64,000 nucleotides of DNA. Origin: Verrucomicrobiota bacterium (lineage in GTDB: Bacteria; Verrucomicrobiota; Verrucomicrobiia; Verrucomicrobiales; Akkermansiaceae). The position numbers were made by a program, and so were the translations under genes. How positions within the stretch are numbered: position 1 is the stretch's first letter; each line of letters starts with the position of its first letter. The stretch is from NCBI GenBank assembly GCA_017301995.1, contig JAFLEH010000013.1, positions 1-64,000 on the forward strand, read 5' to 3'. The notes beneath the pieces are model-generated. The model was given only the letters and a program-made list of their open reading frames with translations, had not been told where the DNA came from and searched no databases. Below are positions 38,264 through 46,663 of the stretch, in pieces.

Positions 38264-40711
38264 ATGAAATCGACCCATTTGTGTTTCCTCGGCGCGGTTG
38301 GCGCGGCCGGAATGTTAGGTGCGGCTCCCGTCGAGTGGGCCGTGGATGTTTCCGGCTCCGGCCCGGCGGTTAGCCCGACCATGCACGGGGTGTTCTTCGA
38401 GGACATCAACTTCGGCGGCGACGGCGGGTTGTATGCCGAGCTGGTGGAGAACCGATCCTTCGAACACACCGACGGGATGCTGGCATGGCGCGAGGAACGG
38501 CGCGGCGCTGCGGCGGGTCGGCAGGCGTTTTCGGGTGCGGAGCCGATCCATCCTAACAACCCGCGCTTTCTGCGGCTGGAAGTGGAGACCGCGGGCGACG
38601 GCTACGGCGTTTCCAACCTCGGTTACGGCGGCATTCCGGTGGTGTCCGGAGAGGAATACCGCTTCGCCGTCCATGCGCGGGCCGGTGCGAATTACAAGGG
38701 TGGCCTGCGGGTGCGGATCGAGGGCGAGGACGGCAAGGTGCTGGCCGAGGGTCGGATCGGAAAACTCACCAACGGCTGGCAGCGCCACAAGCTGATGTTG
38801 GCCAGCGGCGGGACCACCGCCAAGGCGCGTTTGGTGGTGCTGGCCGACTCCGCGGGGACCGTGGATCTTGATATGATTTCGCTGTTTCCGAAAAAGACCT
38901 GGAAGGAACGGGAAAACGGATTGCGCGCGGATCTGGTGAAACTGTTGGCCGATGCGAAGCCCGGCTTCATGCGGTTTCCCGGCGGCTGCATCGTGGAGGG
39001 GAAAACCCTGCCCAACGCCTATCGCTGGAAAGACACCGTGGGCGACATCGCCACCCGCAAACAGAACTGGAACCGCTGGGAGGAAGTCATGGCGAACCCG
39101 GCCGTGAAGGAATACAAACAAACCTACGGACTCGGGTTTTTCGAGTTTTTCCAACTCTGCGAGGATATCGGCGCGTCGCCGGTGCCGGTGCTCAACTGCG
39201 GCATGTCCTGCCAGTTCCAAAACGGCGAGTTGGTCCCGCTCAACGACCTCGATCCGTGGGTACAGGACGCGCTCGACCTGATCGAGTTCGCCAATGGTCC
39301 GGTCTCCAGCAAATGGGGCAAATTACGGGCGGAAATGGGCCACCCCGCGCCATTCCGCATGACCCATCTGGGCATCGGCAACGAACAATGGGGCGCGCGG
39401 TATTTCGAACGCTATCAGATATTCTATCGGACACTGAAGGCGAAGCATCCGGAGATCACCTACATCACCACTTCGGGGCCCGGCGTGGACGACGGCAACT
39501 GGAATTTCGCATGGAACCAATTCCGCAACGGTGTGCCGGCCGAGGTGGTGGACGAACACTACTACCGTCCGTTGGAGTGGTTTCTCGCGCAGTCCGCGCG
39601 CTACGATGCCTACGACCGCAAGGGGCCCAAAGTGTTCGCCGGCGAGTTCGCGGCGCACCGGCGCGACAAAGCGAGCGCGCTCGATGCCGCGGTGTGCGAA
39701 GCGGCGTTCATGACCGGCCTGCTGCGCAACGCGGACATCGTCACCATGTCGTGCTATGCCCCGCTGTTCGCACGCGAGGGATTCGTCCAGTGGACGCCCG
39801 ACCTGATCTGGTTTGACGCCACGCGGGTGATGCCCACGCCATCCTATCACATTCAGGCGATGTATGGTGGAAACCGTCCCGACAAAATCGTGCCGTCGGC
39901 GTTTTCCAACAACTCCACCGCGCCCGTCGCATCGGGCAAGGTGGGCGTGGGCACCTGGCTGACCCAGGCCGAGTTCAAGGACATCGTGGTGCGCGACGGG
40001 TCGAAGGAGTTGTTCCGTTCCGGCAAGGGGCTCGACGGTTGGGAGCGTCCGACCGGCCAGTGGGATGCGGCCGGGGATGTCATCCGGCAGACCGGAAACG
40101 GCGAGGGCGCCATCGCGCTTGCGGGCGATGCCTCGTGGAAAGACTACACGCTCTCGCTGAAAGCCCGGAAAACCGGTGGCAAAGAAGGTTTTCTGATCCT
40201 ATTCCACACCCAGGGAGCGGAGGTGCCGGAGCGTTGCTGGTGGAACATCGGCGGCTGGGGGAATTCCGGCCACGCGGTCGAATTGCGCGGCGAACAATTG
40301 CCCACCGTGCGCGGAAAAATCGAAACCAACCGTTGGTATGACATCCGCGTCGAGGTGAAAGGATCATCTATCAAATGCTATCTCGATGGCAAGCTGGTCC
40401 ACGACATCAACCGCCCCGTGCGCCCGCTGGTCTATGCCGTGGCCGGGATCGACCGCAAGGCCGGCGAGGTGATCCTCCACGCCGCCAACCCCTCGCCCGA
40501 ACCGCGCGAAATCGCGGTCACGCTCAAAGGCTGGACTTCCACCAAACCCGCCGCGGGACAGGTCCTGACATCCGGCTCACCCGACGACCGCAACACGCTC
40601 GACGAACCCGGAAAAGTGGCACCCAAACCCGTGACCGTCCCGGTTTCCGCAGGCAAACTGCATCACACGCTGCCGCCGTGGTCGCATACGGTGCTTCGGG
40701 TGGCGCGCTGA
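38264..40711 (+). CDS. Secreted alpha-L-arabinofuranosidase, GH51-type
   Basis: 815 residues, signal peptide MKSTHLCFLGAVGAAGMLGA. HGVFFEDINFGGDGGLYAEL and ENRSFEH are typical of the N-terminal GH51 region; a carbohydrate-binding insertion follows (about 95-205). The barrel has FMRFPGGCIVEG, LGIGNEQWGARYFE (acid/base Glu) and VFAGEFAAHR (nucleophile Glu). A second jelly-roll or concanavalin-like insertion (about 590-720, WNIGGWGNSGHAVE) precedes the last beta domain. It should release arabinofuranose from arabinan or arabinoxylan side chains, consistent with pectin breakdown by the cluster. Confidence 0.88.
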   Translation: MKSTHLCFLGAVGAAGMLGAAPVEWAVDVSGSGPAVSPTMHGVFFEDINFGGDGGLYAELVENRSFEHTDGMLAWREERRGAAAGRQAFSGAEPIHPNNPRFLRLEVETAGDGYGVSNLGYGGIPVVSGEEYRFAVHARAGANYKGGLRVRIEGEDGKVLAEGRIGKLTNGWQRHKLMLASGGTTAKARLVVLADSAGTVDLDMISLFPKKTWKERENGLRADLVKLLADAKPGFMRFPGGCIVEGKTLPNAYRWKDTVGDIATRKQNWNRWEEVMANPAVKEYKQTYGLGFFEFFQLCEDIGASPVPVLNCGMSCQFQNGELVPLNDLDPWVQDALDLIEFANGPVSSKWGKLRAEMGHPAPFRMTHLGIGNEQWGARYFERYQIFYRTLKAKHPEITYITTSGPGVDDGNWNFAWNQFRNGVPAEVVDEHYYRPLEWFLAQSARYDAYDRKGPKVFAGEFAAHRRDKASALDAAVCEAAFMTGLLRNADIVTMSCYAPLFAREGFVQWTPDLIWFDATRVMPTPSYHIQAMYGGNRPDKIVPSAFSNNSTAPVASGKVGVGTWLTQAEFKDIVVRDGSKELFRSGKGLDGWERPTGQWDAAGDVIRQTGNGEGAIALAGDASWKDYTLSLKARKTGGKEGFLILFHTQGAEVPERCWWNIGGWGNSGHAVELRGEQLPTVRGKIETNRWYDIRVEVKGSSIKCYLDGKLVHDINRPVRPLVYAVAGIDRKAGEVILHAANPSPEPREIAVTLKGWTSTKPAAGQVLTSGSPDDRNTLDEPGKVAPKPVTVPVSAGKLHHTLPPWSHTVLRVAR

Positions 40712-40815
40712 GTGCCATTCGCCGTGGTTGTGTTAGATGGGGCGGCGGACGACGTTGGTCATGCGTGGGTTTCGGTTTCGCTCCGAAGCTTGGTTACGGG
40801 AACGGGCGATTGGGC

Positions 40816-40844
40816 TTGGCAGGGTGTGTTTCCGCGGCTAGAAG
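40816..40844 (+). promoter_or_regulatory. Putative promoter of the membrane protein gene
   Basis: TTGGCA (40816-40821), 17 bases, TAGAAG (40839-40844), five bases before ATG at 40850. Spacing again suggests a leaderless transcript; an AAGG within the -10 box could instead act as ribosome-binding site on an earlier-starting RNA. Confidence 0.35.
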
Positions 40845-40849
40845 GGCGC

Positions 40850-41608
40850 ATGTATCGCAGCTTGGACGCCACGCGGATCACGGACACCGTCAGCCTGTTG
40901 GAACGGCGGGTGGCGGAGCGTTTTCCCGGCTCCGGGCTATCCAAAGTGGCGGCCGAAGTCACCGGCGTGGCCCAGCAGGCAATGAAGGTCACCGCGGAAA
41001 TCGACCGGCCGAACCTGCTGCTGCGCGCGGTGTGCGGGGTGGTGATCGTGGTCATCGCCACGGCGATCACCGCGACGATGGCCGAACTGCGGCTGGCACC
41101 CGGCGAATGGACCTGGGTGGCCGCCATCCCGGTGCTCGAATCGGTCATCAACGAGCTGGTTTTGCTAGGTGCGGGCCTGTTTTTCCTGATCACCCTGGAA
41201 AGCCGGATCAAACGCGGACGCGCGCTCAAGGCGATCCACGAACTGCGGTCCCTCGCACATATCATCGACATGCACCAGCTCACCAAGGACCCCCACGGCA
41301 TGCTGGAGGGCGGCACGGTCACGCCCAACTCGCCGGCCCGCAAGCTCACCCCGTACGAGTTGTCCCGCTACCTCGATTATTGCACGGAAATGCTCTCGCT
41401 CATCGGCAAGCTGGCCGCACTTTACGTCCAGCGGTTCGACGATCCGGTCGCCCTCGCGGCCGTGGACGGAATGGAGGACCTCACCACCGGCCTGTCGCGC
41501 AAAATCTGGCAGAAAATCGCCATGATCGAGGCCGCCGCGCGCACCGACCGGCTCATGGGCAAGCCGCCGGAGCCTCAGATCGGGTCGTCAGGGCCAGGGG
41601 AAACATGA
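40850..41608 (+). CDS. Membrane protein of unknown function
   Basis: 252 residues from ATG at 40850. About 55 soluble residues, two hydrophobic segments (near 63-81 and 95-115), then a soluble helical domain of about 130 residues with LKAIHELRSLAHIIDMHQLTKDP and LTPYELSRYLDYCTEML. The conserved-looking His/Asp pattern HIIDMHQLTKDP is a possible functional site. No family recognised. Lies between the glycosidase cluster and the toxin-antitoxin pair. Confidence 0.68.
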   Translation: MYRSLDATRITDTVSLLERRVAERFPGSGLSKVAAEVTGVAQQAMKVTAEIDRPNLLLRAVCGVVIVVIATAITATMAELRLAPGEWTWVAAIPVLESVINELVLLGAGLFFLITLESRIKRGRALKAIHELRSLAHIIDMHQLTKDPHGMLEGGTVTPNSPARKLTPYELSRYLDYCTEMLSLIGKLAALYVQRFDDPVALAAVDGMEDLTTGLSRKIWQKIAMIEAAARTDRLMGKPPEPQIGSSGPGET

Positions 41609-41648
41609 ACCCATACCGGGCTCACAGGCAGGATTAACGAAGTTTCAC

Positions 41649-41677
41649 TTGTTTCCCAGGCTGATTACCGCTATCAT
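41649..41677 (+). promoter_or_regulatory. Promoter of the vapBC-like operon
   Basis: TTGTTT (41649-41654), 17 bases, TATCAT (41672-41677), six bases before ATG at 41684. Leaderless arrangement. No clear palindromic operator is visible around it. Confidence 0.5.
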
Positions 41678-41683
41678 TACCAC

Positions 41684-41971
41684 ATGGGACGCACCTATCA
41701 AATGACCCGCACCAGCATGGCCCTGGATGGCTGGACCATCGGGACTCTCAAGAAATTGAGCGAAAAATGGCAGATCTCCAAAGCAGAGGTGATTCGCCGC
41801 GCCGTTCGGCAGCTCAGTGAGCTGGCGGAGCAGGAAGACCGCGCCCCCACGCCGCTGGAAGCCCTGGATTGGCTCCAGAATGGCGGTGGCCTCATGGCGG
41901 AGGATGCCGCCAGGTTCCGCGCCGAAATCACCGCCAACCGCGAGGCCCGAACCTACTGGTGGGAAGCATGA
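41684..41971 (+). CDS. Ribbon-helix-helix antitoxin (VapB-like)
   Basis: 95 residues. The N-terminal half is a ribbon-helix-helix DNA-binding fold: RTSMALDGWTIGTLKKLSEK forms strand and first helix, and ISKAEVIRRAVRQL the second. The C-terminal half should wrap the toxin. An alternative start is Met at 41702. The stop overlaps the toxin start (ATGA), the standard arrangement for a toxin-antitoxin pair that represses its own promoter. Confidence 0.85.
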   Translation: MGRTYQMTRTSMALDGWTIGTLKKLSEKWQISKAEVIRRAVRQLSELAEQEDRAPTPLEALDWLQNGGGLMAEDAARFRAEITANREARTYWWEA

Positions 41972-42369
41972 TCCAGCTCGATACCAACATTCTGGTGGAT
42001 CTGGCGACGGCGCGTTCCGCACAGTCCGCCACCGTCCGTGATTGGCTCCGGGAGGGCAAGCGATTGGCGGTTTCCGCCGTGGCGTGGTCGGAGTTCTGCA
42101 ACGGTCCGCACACCCGGGAGCAGAAGAACGCGTTGCGCGCGGTGCTCTCCGGTGGGGTGCTGCCATTCACCGAGCAACAGGCCGAGCAGGCGTCCCGCCT
42201 CTTCCACTACACCGGCCGCCGCCGCGGATCCCATGCCGATTGCATGATCGCCGCCTGTGCCATGCTCAACGGGCATTCGCTCGCCTCCCGCAACCTGCCG
42301 GACTTCCAACGCTTTGTCCCGCACGGGCTGAGATTCGAACCGGTCCCCACCGCTCCGGAGAATGCCTGA
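41968..42369 (+). CDS. vapC: PIN-domain ribonuclease toxin (VapC-like)
   Basis: 133 residues from ATG at 41968. Acidic active-site residues of PIN domains are present: Asp5 in MIQLDTNILVDL, Glu in AWSEFCNG, Asp in RGSHADCMIAACA and a last Asp in SRNLPDFQRF. By family it is a Mg2+-dependent RNase, commonly cutting tRNA or rRNA, and is blocked by the upstream antitoxin. All four acidic positions are kept, so it should be active. Confidence 0.9.
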   Translation: MIQLDTNILVDLATARSAQSATVRDWLREGKRLAVSAVAWSEFCNGPHTREQKNALRAVLSGGVLPFTEQQAEQASRLFHYTGRRRGSHADCMIAACAMLNGHSLASRNLPDFQRFVPHGLRFEPVPTAPENA

Positions 42370-42465
42370 GGCCACCCCGGCAGGGACATTTGGGCCGGAG
42401 AGCGAAAGCCGGACGATCCGGAAAAAAGGATGGCCAGCGGACGGATAAGGCGTTCAACTCCGCCC

Positions 42466-43137
42466 GTGAGCGCGATCCCGACCTGCCGCGACCGAGTTGT
42501 CGCCCCTTCGTTGTTAGCCGCCGATTTCTCCCGGATCGCGGAGGAAGCCGCGCGCGCGGAAAAGGCGGGTGCCGACTGGCTGCACCTCGATGTGATGGAC
42601 GGCGATTTCGTGGACAACATCTCGTTCGGTCCGCCGGTGGTGGAGGCGGTCAACCGGGCGAGCGGGATGTTTCTGGATGTCCATCTGATGATCAGCCGGC
42701 CGGACCACTATCTGCCGCGGTTCGTGGCCGCGGGTGCCGACGTGATCACCGTGCATGTGGAGCCTCGTCACGATGTGGGTGAAACGTTGCGGCGGATCCG
42801 CGAGGCGGGGGGTCTCGCGGGACTCGCGCTCAATCCCGCCACTCCGCTTGCCGCCGTGGCGCCGTTTTTCGATAGCATCGACCTGCTGCTGTGCATGACC
42901 GTGGTGCCGGGATTCGGCGGCCAGGCGTTCATGCCCGAGGTGCTCGGAAAAATCCGCGAGGCCGCCGCGCTGAGGGACGCGGCGGGTTTGGGCTTTCACA
43001 TCGAGGTGGATGGCGGAATCGATGCCGCCACCGCCGCCCTGTGCGCCGAGGCCGGCGCGAATGTGATGGTCGCCGGTTCGTCCACATTCCGCGCGCCGGA
43101 CATGGCGGCCGCGATCACCGCCATCCGCAGCGCTTGA
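42466..43137 (+). CDS. rpe: Ribulose-phosphate 3-epimerase
   Basis: 223 residues from GTG at 42466; an ATG at 42430 with AAAAAAGG in front is a second candidate and would add 12 residues. VVAPSLLAADFSRIAEE, WLHLDVMDGDFVDNISFG, DVHLMISRP, MTVVPGFGGQAF and IEVDGGIDAATAA are the metal and phosphate sites of Rpe. It interconverts ribulose- and xylulose-5-phosphate in the pentose phosphate pathway. Confidence 0.92.
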   Translation: MSAIPTCRDRVVAPSLLAADFSRIAEEAARAEKAGADWLHLDVMDGDFVDNISFGPPVVEAVNRASGMFLDVHLMISRPDHYLPRFVAAGADVITVHVEPRHDVGETLRRIREAGGLAGLALNPATPLAAVAPFFDSIDLLLCMTVVPGFGGQAFMPEVLGKIREAAALRDAAGLGFHIEVDGGIDAATAALCAEAGANVMVAGSSTFRAPDMAAAITAIRSA

Positions 43138-43191
43138 CATTGATTTTACAGACATTTCGTCCCGCCCGCCGCGTTTCCTATCCGACCGATC

Positions 43192-44118
43192 ATGAAATCC
43201 CCGCTTTTTGTTGTCCTCGCCCTCGCCGTCGGATTTGCCGGTGGCTGGATTGCCAAGCCCGCGCCCGCCGCTCCTCCGGCTGCCGAAAACCAGCCCGCGC
43301 CATCGCCCAAGCCCACGGTTCCGAAGCCCACCCGGCCCGATGGTTCGCCGCCGCGTCCCGCACCGCCGGCCGTCCAGCCGCTTCCGCCGGACATTCCGGT
43401 CCAAGCCGGCGTCCTCCCCGGCGGCCCGGCGGCGGAGTCCATGGATGCGGCGAAAATGGCCCGGCTCGGCGAGGTGCTGGGACTGGATGCCGAAGCGACC
43501 GACAAGTTGCGCAAGATCCTCGACGATTGCCGGAAATCGCCCGACGTTGACCCGGCAAAACCGGTTGGGCCGAAGGACACGTTCGATCATCTCACAAAAA
43601 CGGCCGACACCCTGGAAAAGGCGCTCACCGGATTTTTCACCCCGGAACAGGCGGCCAAATTCGCCGAACTCCGCCAGCGGGAACGCGAGAACCGGGTCGA
43701 GTCCAAGGCCCAGAGCGCGCTCGCCCGGATCGCGGAAACCACCGATCTCACCAAGGAACAGCGGGAACAGGTTCTAACCACCCTGCGCCGGACCGCCACC
43801 GAGGACCTGGACTCCCTGCCGGCCACCGTTTCCCTGCTCGCGTCGCCGTCGGTGCTGCCGCTGGGCACCGTGGGCATGCCGGTGGATTCGATGATCGAAC
43901 TGTCCCGCCTAACCGGCCCGGACGCCCCGGACGCCAACGGCGCGATGTTCGCCCGGATGACCGAGATGAAACTCGCCCGCGCGGATGCCCAGCTCGCCGC
44001 CCTCAAACCGCTGGTCAGCGCGGCCCAATACGCCCAGTTGGAAGCGGCCGCCTCCAAACAACGCGCGATCCGCCAGCGCATCCTCCAGCCGGCGCCGGCT
44101 CCCGGAGATACCCGGTGA
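43192..44118 (+). CDS. Exported Pro-rich helical protein of unknown function
   Basis: 308 residues. The N-terminal MKSPLFVVLALAVGFAGGWI is a signal peptide or anchor. A Pro/Ala-rich linker follows (about 23-75), then an all-helical part with FFTPEQAAKFAELRQRERENR and TTDLTKEQREQVLTTLRR; these resemble the LTxxQ-type repeats of CpxP/Spy-like periplasmic proteins, but the match is weak. Start 54 bases after rpe. Confidence 0.65.
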   Translation: MKSPLFVVLALAVGFAGGWIAKPAPAAPPAAENQPAPSPKPTVPKPTRPDGSPPRPAPPAVQPLPPDIPVQAGVLPGGPAAESMDAAKMARLGEVLGLDAEATDKLRKILDDCRKSPDVDPAKPVGPKDTFDHLTKTADTLEKALTGFFTPEQAAKFAELRQRERENRVESKAQSALARIAETTDLTKEQREQVLTTLRRTATEDLDSLPATVSLLASPSVLPLGTVGMPVDSMIELSRLTGPDAPDANGAMFARMTEMKLARADAQLAALKPLVSAAQYAQLEAAASKQRAIRQRILQPAPAPGDTR

Positions 44119-44130
44119 GCGATATTTCAG

Positions 44131-44350
44131 CCCGAAATCCGAAGTTCAAGGTGAATTGGACGCCCGGTTTTCCGCTGAACCACTGAGAACCGCTGAGGTC
44201 ACTGAGTATTCCTTGATCGGAAAGCCAACACCGGAAGATGAATCATATTCCTGTTGATTTTTGCAGTCTCCATTTCAGCGGCTTCAGTGGTACTCAGCGT
44301 TTCAGCGGTTAAACGGGACCACATGATACGGTTCAACTTCGAATCTCGGG
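44131..44350. repeat. 220-bp nested inverted-repeat element, copy 1
   Basis: Outer arms: CCCGAAATCCGAAGTTCAAG (44131-44150) against GGTTCAACTTCGAATCTCGGG (44330-44350, reverse complement nearly the same). Inner arms: CCGCTGAACCACTGAGAACC with CGCTGAGGTCACTGAG (44172-44206) against TTCAGCGGCTTCAGTGGTAC with TCAGCGTTTCAGCGG (about 44274-44308). The transcript would fold into a long interrupted hairpin. It has no coding frame and fills the gap between two converging genes. A second element of nearly equal length is at 55366-55584. Confidence 0.75.
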
Positions 44351-44410
44351 TCAAATGGCGATCGGATGTCGGGCTGCCGTTATTCCATCGGCAACCGCTG
44401 ATCCGGGGAT

Positions 44411-45988
44411 TCACCGGGTGGCCGTGGCGGCGTCGGCGCAGCGGAGGCCGTCGAGGGCGGCGCTGACGATGCCGCCGGCGTAACCCGCGCCTTCTCCGCA
44501 CGGATAGAGTCCGGCCACTTGCGGGTGTTCAAGGGTGTCGTCGCGGCGCGGGATTCTAACCGGAGAGCTGGTCCGGGTTTCGAATCCTAACAGTAACGCC
44601 CGGTCGGACACGTAGCCGGGCACCTGTTTTCCGAAAAGCCGGAGCCCCTCGCGCATGCGGCCGGTGATCCATCCGGGCAGCAGTTCGTGCAGCGGCGCGG
44701 ACCGCGTTCCCGGAAAATAACTGGTCTCCGGGAGCGTGGACGAGAGTTTTCCGGTTAGATAATCCGTCACCCGTTGCGCTGGTGCCGTCTGGCCGCCGCC
44801 GCCCGCCTGTTTCGCGGCCTGTTCCAGTGATTTCTGGAAAACCATGCCGGCCAGCACGCCGTGTTCGGGGACCAATTTCTGCAAATCCTCCGGCTCCACC
44901 GTGACGATCATCCCGGAATTGGCGAACGGCGAGTCGCGGCGGGACAACGACATGCCGTTGACCACCACCTCGTCGTTCTCCGTAGCCGCCGGCACGATCC
45001 AGCCGCCGGGACACATGCAGAACGAATGGACGCCCCGGTCGCGGATCTTCGTGGCCAGCCGGTAGCGCGCGGCGGGCAGCAGGCGCGGACGCTCCTGACC
45101 GCTCCGCAAATGGTATTGCACCCGGTCGATGATCGCCTGCGGGTGCTCGATCCGGAACCCCACCGCGAACGGTTTCCTTTCCAGCAGAATGTTCCGGTCC
45201 GCCAAGAGTTGATAGATATCGCGCGCCGAATGTCCGGTGGCGAGAATCACCGCATCGCCGGCGATTTCCTCACCGGTGGTGGTGACCACGCCGTGGACCC
45301 GGCCGCCACGGATCAGCAGATCCGCCACCTTCGCGCGGAACCGGACCTCGCCGCCGGCCGCGAGGATCGAAGCGCGGATGGATTTCACCACGTTGGGCAG
45401 CAGGTTGGAGCCGATGTGCGGGTGCGCGTCGGTTAGAATGCGCTCCGGCGCGCCGTGGGCCACCAGAATTTCGTAAATCCGCGCCACCGGGCCGCGCTTG
45501 GTGGCGCGGGTGTGGAGTTTGCCATCGGAAAACGTGCCCGCCCCGCCCTCGCCGAAGCAATAGTTGGAATCCTCCACCACCCGGCCTTCGCGCAGCAGCG
45601 GGGCGAGATCGAAACGCCGCGCGCTGGCATCCTTTCCCCGCTCCAACAATACCGGCCGCGCGCCCGCTTCGAGGCACCGCAACGCCGCGAACATCCCCGC
45701 CGGCCCGCAGCCCACGATCACCACCCGCCGCGCCCCGGCCGCCAGCGGCGGGGCCGACCACCGCGGCGCCTCCTCCTCCGGCAGCGGCATGCCCACCGCC
45801 ACGTCCAGCCGCAGTTGCACCTTGATCGCCGCGTGCCGGGCATCAATCGAGTGCTTGCGCAGCCGCGTTTCCATCACGGTTTCCGGCGGCACGCCGAGCT
45901 TCTCCGCCGCCGCCCGACGGCGCGCGCCCTCGTCCTCGGAGTGTTCGAGGGGCAGCACGATATCAACACTGGCGACACTGGGATTCAC
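44411..45988 (-). CDS. FAD-dependent dehydrogenase (COG2509 type)
   Basis: 525 residues from GTG at 45988, where the family's beta-strand start appears (VDIVLPLEHSEDEG); the frame is open further upstream without resemblance. An N-terminal domain of about 85 residues precedes the FAD site VVIVGCGPAGMFAALRCLEAG. EDSNYCFGEGGAGTFSDGKL and VILATGHSARDIYQLL are typical of this uncharacterised dehydrogenase family, as is GEGAGYAGGIVSAALDG at the end. Redox reaction and substrate are unknown. Confidence 0.85.
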   Translation of the reverse strand: MNPSVASVDIVLPLEHSEDEGARRRAAAEKLGVPPETVMETRLRKHSIDARHAAIKVQLRLDVAVGMPLPEEEAPRWSAPPLAAGARRVVIVGCGPAGMFAALRCLEAGARPVLLERGKDASARRFDLAPLLREGRVVEDSNYCFGEGGAGTFSDGKLHTRATKRGPVARIYEILVAHGAPERILTDAHPHIGSNLLPNVVKSIRASILAAGGEVRFRAKVADLLIRGGRVHGVVTTTGEEIAGDAVILATGHSARDIYQLLADRNILLERKPFAVGFRIEHPQAIIDRVQYHLRSGQERPRLLPAARYRLATKIRDRGVHSFCMCPGGWIVPAATENDEVVVNGMSLSRRDSPFANSGMIVTVEPEDLQKLVPEHGVLAGMVFQKSLEQAAKQAGGGGQTAPAQRVTDYLTGKLSSTLPETSYFPGTRSAPLHELLPGWITGRMREGLRLFGKQVPGYVSDRALLLGFETRTSSPVRIPRRDDTLEHPQVAGLYPCGEGAGYAGGIVSAALDGLRCADAATATR

Positions 45989-46156
45989 GGACGATCTGAA
46001 AGGCCGGCCCCCGGCATAACAGGCCCGCCGGACTTTGGAAACCGCCGATTTTCCCCGATCCGACCGGAAAATCCGGAAAATCCGCGGGATTTCCCGTCTG
46101 TGGGGTTGACAGTCCGCCACCTACCCGCTACCTACTCGGGTCCGCGCACGTCGCAC

Positions 46157-46231
46157 GGCGGAGTAGCCAACCGGTAAGGCAGTGGTTTGCAAAACCATCA
46201 TTAGCGAGTTCGATTCTCGCCTCCGCCTCCA
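46157..46231 (+). tRNA. tRNA-Cys (anticodon GCA)
   Basis: Acceptor stem GGCGGAG (46157-46163) pairs with CTCCGCC (46221-46227). The anticodon loop TTTGCAAAA has GCA at its centre. T arm GCGAGTTCGATTCTCGC. The discriminator is T, as expected for tRNA-Cys, and the CCA end is encoded (46229-46231). Confidence 0.96.
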
Positions 46232-46299
46232 ATTTCCTGTTCCGGGTGCCGGTGTGGTTCCCTGTAAGAGCAAGGCAGCCCCGGCCCATCCGCCATCCG

Positions 46300-46638
46300 A
46301 TGAAATTGTTATCCACCGCCATTCTGATTGTCTTGGTTTCCGCGTTGCTGCCGTCGTGCTGCGGCGACGCCAAGGTCCGGTATTGGAAACTGCGCGACGC
46401 CAAAACCGGCGCGGTGGTTTACGCCGTGGACACCGAGGTGGTGCCGCTCGCGAAGCTGGCGCCGTCCGGCGTGGTCTATCTGAACAAACAGGGGAAATCC
46501 GCGCATCCCGCGAGCCCGAAAACGGTCGGCGCCATTTCCGAGGCCGAGTGGCGCAAGGCGACCGCCGGGGCGAACTACTCGCTCTACTACTGCGGGCATT
46601 GCAAGGGTTGCTGGGCGAAAGTGAAGCCCCGCCGTTAG
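46300..46638 (+). CDS. Small lipoprotein with C-terminal Cys cluster
   Basis: 112 residues from ATG at 46300. Signal MKLLSTAILIVLVSALLPSC with the lipidation Cys at 20, followed by another Cys. The end YYCGHCKGCWAKVKPRR has three closely spaced cysteines (CxxCxxC), enough to bind metal or form a disulfide. The middle is basic and beta-rich. Family unknown. It follows tRNA-Cys by 68 bases and converges with mtnA. Confidence 0.7.
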   Translation: MKLLSTAILIVLVSALLPSCCGDAKVRYWKLRDAKTGAVVYAVDTEVVPLAKLAPSGVVYLNKQGKSAHPASPKTVGAISEAEWRKATAGANYSLYYCGHCKGCWAKVKPRR

Positions 46639-46663
46639 ACGGGAATTTCCCAAACATCCCGGC

